Shown here piece after piece: positions 63,063-64,000 of a DNA stretch of 64,000 nt. The notes below the pieces were generated by a model. The model was not told where the DNA came from and did no database searches. It saw only the letters and a list, made by a program, of their open reading frames with translations. The position numbers were made by a program, and so were the translations under genes. How positions within the stretch are numbered: the first letter of the stretch is position 1; each line of letters opens with the position of its first letter. The DNA comes from Yersinia mollaretii ATCC 43969 (GTDB lineage: Bacteria > Pseudomonadota > Gammaproteobacteria > Enterobacterales > Enterobacteriaceae), in assembly GCF_013282725.1 (NCBI RefSeq), contig NZ_CP054043.1, positions 3,162,001 through 3,226,000 on the forward strand, written 5' to 3'.

Positions 63063-64000
63063 ATGGAATTTCTAATGGACCCCTCAATTTGGGCAGGGTT
63101 ACTGACGCTGGTGGTGCTGGAAATTGTTCTGGGTATCGATAACCTGGTATTTATTGCCATTTTGGCCGATAAACTTCCGCCTAAACAAAGGGATAAAGCC
63201 AGAATCATCGGCCTGTCTCTTGCGCTGATTATGCGACTTGGGCTGTTGTCGGTCATCTCCTGGATGGTCACGCTGACCACGCCGCTATTTAGTGTCGGCA
63301 GTTTTAACTTCTCAGGACGAGACCTGATTTTGCTGGTGGGGGGGCTATTCCTGCTATTTAAAGCCACCACCGAGCTACATGAACGGCTGGAGGGTAACCA
63401 GCATGATGACAGTGCGAATCGCGGTTATGCCAGCTTCTGGGCGGTGGTTGCACAGATTGTCGTGCTCGATGCGGTCTTCTCACTGGATGCCGTGATTACG
63501 GCTGTGGGGATGGTCAACGATCTGGCGATCATGATGACGGCGGTTGTGATTGCGATGGGCGTGATGCTACTGGCATCGAAAACACTGACCCAGTTTGTGA
63601 ACGCACATCCAACGGTCGTGGTGCTGTGCCTGAGCTTCTTGTTGATGATTGGTCTGAGCCTGATTGCTGAAGGCTTCGGTTTCCACATTCCGAAAGGCTA
63701 CCTGTACGCGGCAATTGGCTTCTCTATCCTAATTGAGCTGTTTAATCAGATTGCGCGCCGTAACTTCATCAAGCATGAGTCCCGTTTGCCAAGACGCCAG
63801 CGGACCGCTGAGGCGATCATCCGTTTGATGGGTGGGCGTCAACAGCAGGAGCCACAAAGTGGCGATCCACAGCAGGCAATGCCGACCGAGGCCTTTGCTG
63901 AAGAGGAGCGCTATATGATCAGCGGCGTATTGACGCTGGCCTCCCGTTCAATGCGCAGTGTGATGACACCGCGCACTGAGATCTCTTGGGTGGACTGTAA
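63063..64000 (+). CDS. yoaE: TerC/YoaE family membrane protein, 5' part
   Basis: The first 312 codons; the frame runs off the window. TerC domain with [16 protein letters not shown] and [16 protein letters not shown] (acidic motifs) over ~7 helices, then start of the CBS/CorC region ([14 protein letters not shown]). Related TerC proteins export manganese or affect secreted metalloproteins. Divergent from manXYZ as in E. coli. Confidence 0.93.
   Translation, partial: MEFLMDPSIWAGLLTLVVLEIVLGIDNLVFIAILADKLPPKQRDKARIIGLSLALIMRLGLLSVISWMVTLTTPLFSVGSFNFSGRDLILLVGGLFLLFKATTELHERLEGNQHDDSANRGYASFWAVVAQIVVLDAVFSLDAVITAVGMVNDLAIMMTAVVIAMGVMLLASKTLTQFVNAHPTVVVLCLSFLLMIGLSLIAEGFGFHIPKGYLYAAIGFSILIELFNQIARRNFIKHESRLPRRQRTAEAIIRLMGGRQQQEPQSGDPQQAMPTEAFAEEERYMISGVLTLASRSMRSVMTPRTEISWVDC

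Noticed and set aside
62698..63075. 125-residue plus-strand frame before yoaE
   Set aside because: Odd composition, overlaps the yoaE start, no family; region better read as leader/promoter.
1..64000. CRISPR arrays, rRNA genes, complete tRNA genes, full insertion sequences
   Set aside because: Looked for repeats with regular spacers, rRNA motifs, cloverleaf halves and transposase genes; only the tRNA-Leu fragment was found.

Overview
The window looks like a chromosomal segment of a Yersinia (Y. enterocolitica-like) enterobacterium. The right half keeps the classic enterobacterial order yobH-mgrB-yebO ... yobF-cspC ... FtsI-like PBP - rlmA ... mntP-yobD-manZYX // yoaE. It also carries a close match to the Y. 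enterocolitica ferrichrome receptor FcuA and a Yersinia-like palindromic repeat. Species was not determined; no database search was possible.

Region 1 (1 to about 24.1 kb) is a P2/186-type prophage read mainly on the minus strand, entering from the left edge. It ends at a 3' fragment of tRNA-Leu (24047-24102), a probable attachment site. From right to left it has a 186-like switch (CI, Apl/Cox, CII, Fil-like), small early genes, then a gene fusing the N-terminal part of replication protein gpA to the C-terminal part of capsid protein gpN. Then come M, L, X, holin, endolysin, both spanins, R, S, [caspase-like cargo], V, W, J, I, H, fibre cassettes, invertase, FI, FII, E/E', T and U. The cos site, portal Q, terminase P, scaffold O, most of N, most of A and most of int are missing, while every tail and lysis gene seen is open. 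This is what a domesticated contractile-tail bacteriocin (tailocin) would look like. The deletion also places the late tail/lysis genes behind the CI-controlled early promoter.

The tail-fibre locus (5.0-8.5 kb) is a multi-site DNA-inversion system: a Gin/Pin-type invertase, a constant gpH N-terminus, three interchangeable C-terminal cassettes on two strands, each with its own small partner gene, and three crossover sites all in the same codon register. Defence-like cargo sits in three places: a caspase-fold protease gene between S and V, a BRCT protein between cI and int, and a SIR2-HerA pair that replaces the 3' part of int next to the att site.

Region 2 (24.1-27.8 kb) is an orphan-gene stretch after the tRNA (DUF1493 pair, a possible PD-(D/E)XK protein, small hypotheticals). 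Region 3 (27.9-42 kb) holds host genes: Aer receptor, O-acetylhomoserine sulfhydrylase, qorB/HxlR regulator, LprI-like and HdeB-like periplasmic proteins, a PAS-GGDEF cyclase, RIO kinase, ABC exporter, ArcD-like permease, an AraC-type regulator and several tiny membrane proteins. Region 4 (42-64 kb) is the conserved envelope, stress and metal block: YobH, MgrB, YebO, an aromatic amino-acid permease, PagP, YobF-CspC, a YfiH-family protein, a PBP3SAL-like transpeptidase, RlmA, a four-PAS GGDEF protein, FcuA, MntP with a yybP-ykoY riboswitch and a near-perfect Fur box, YobD, the mannose PTS ManXYZ, and the start of yoaE.
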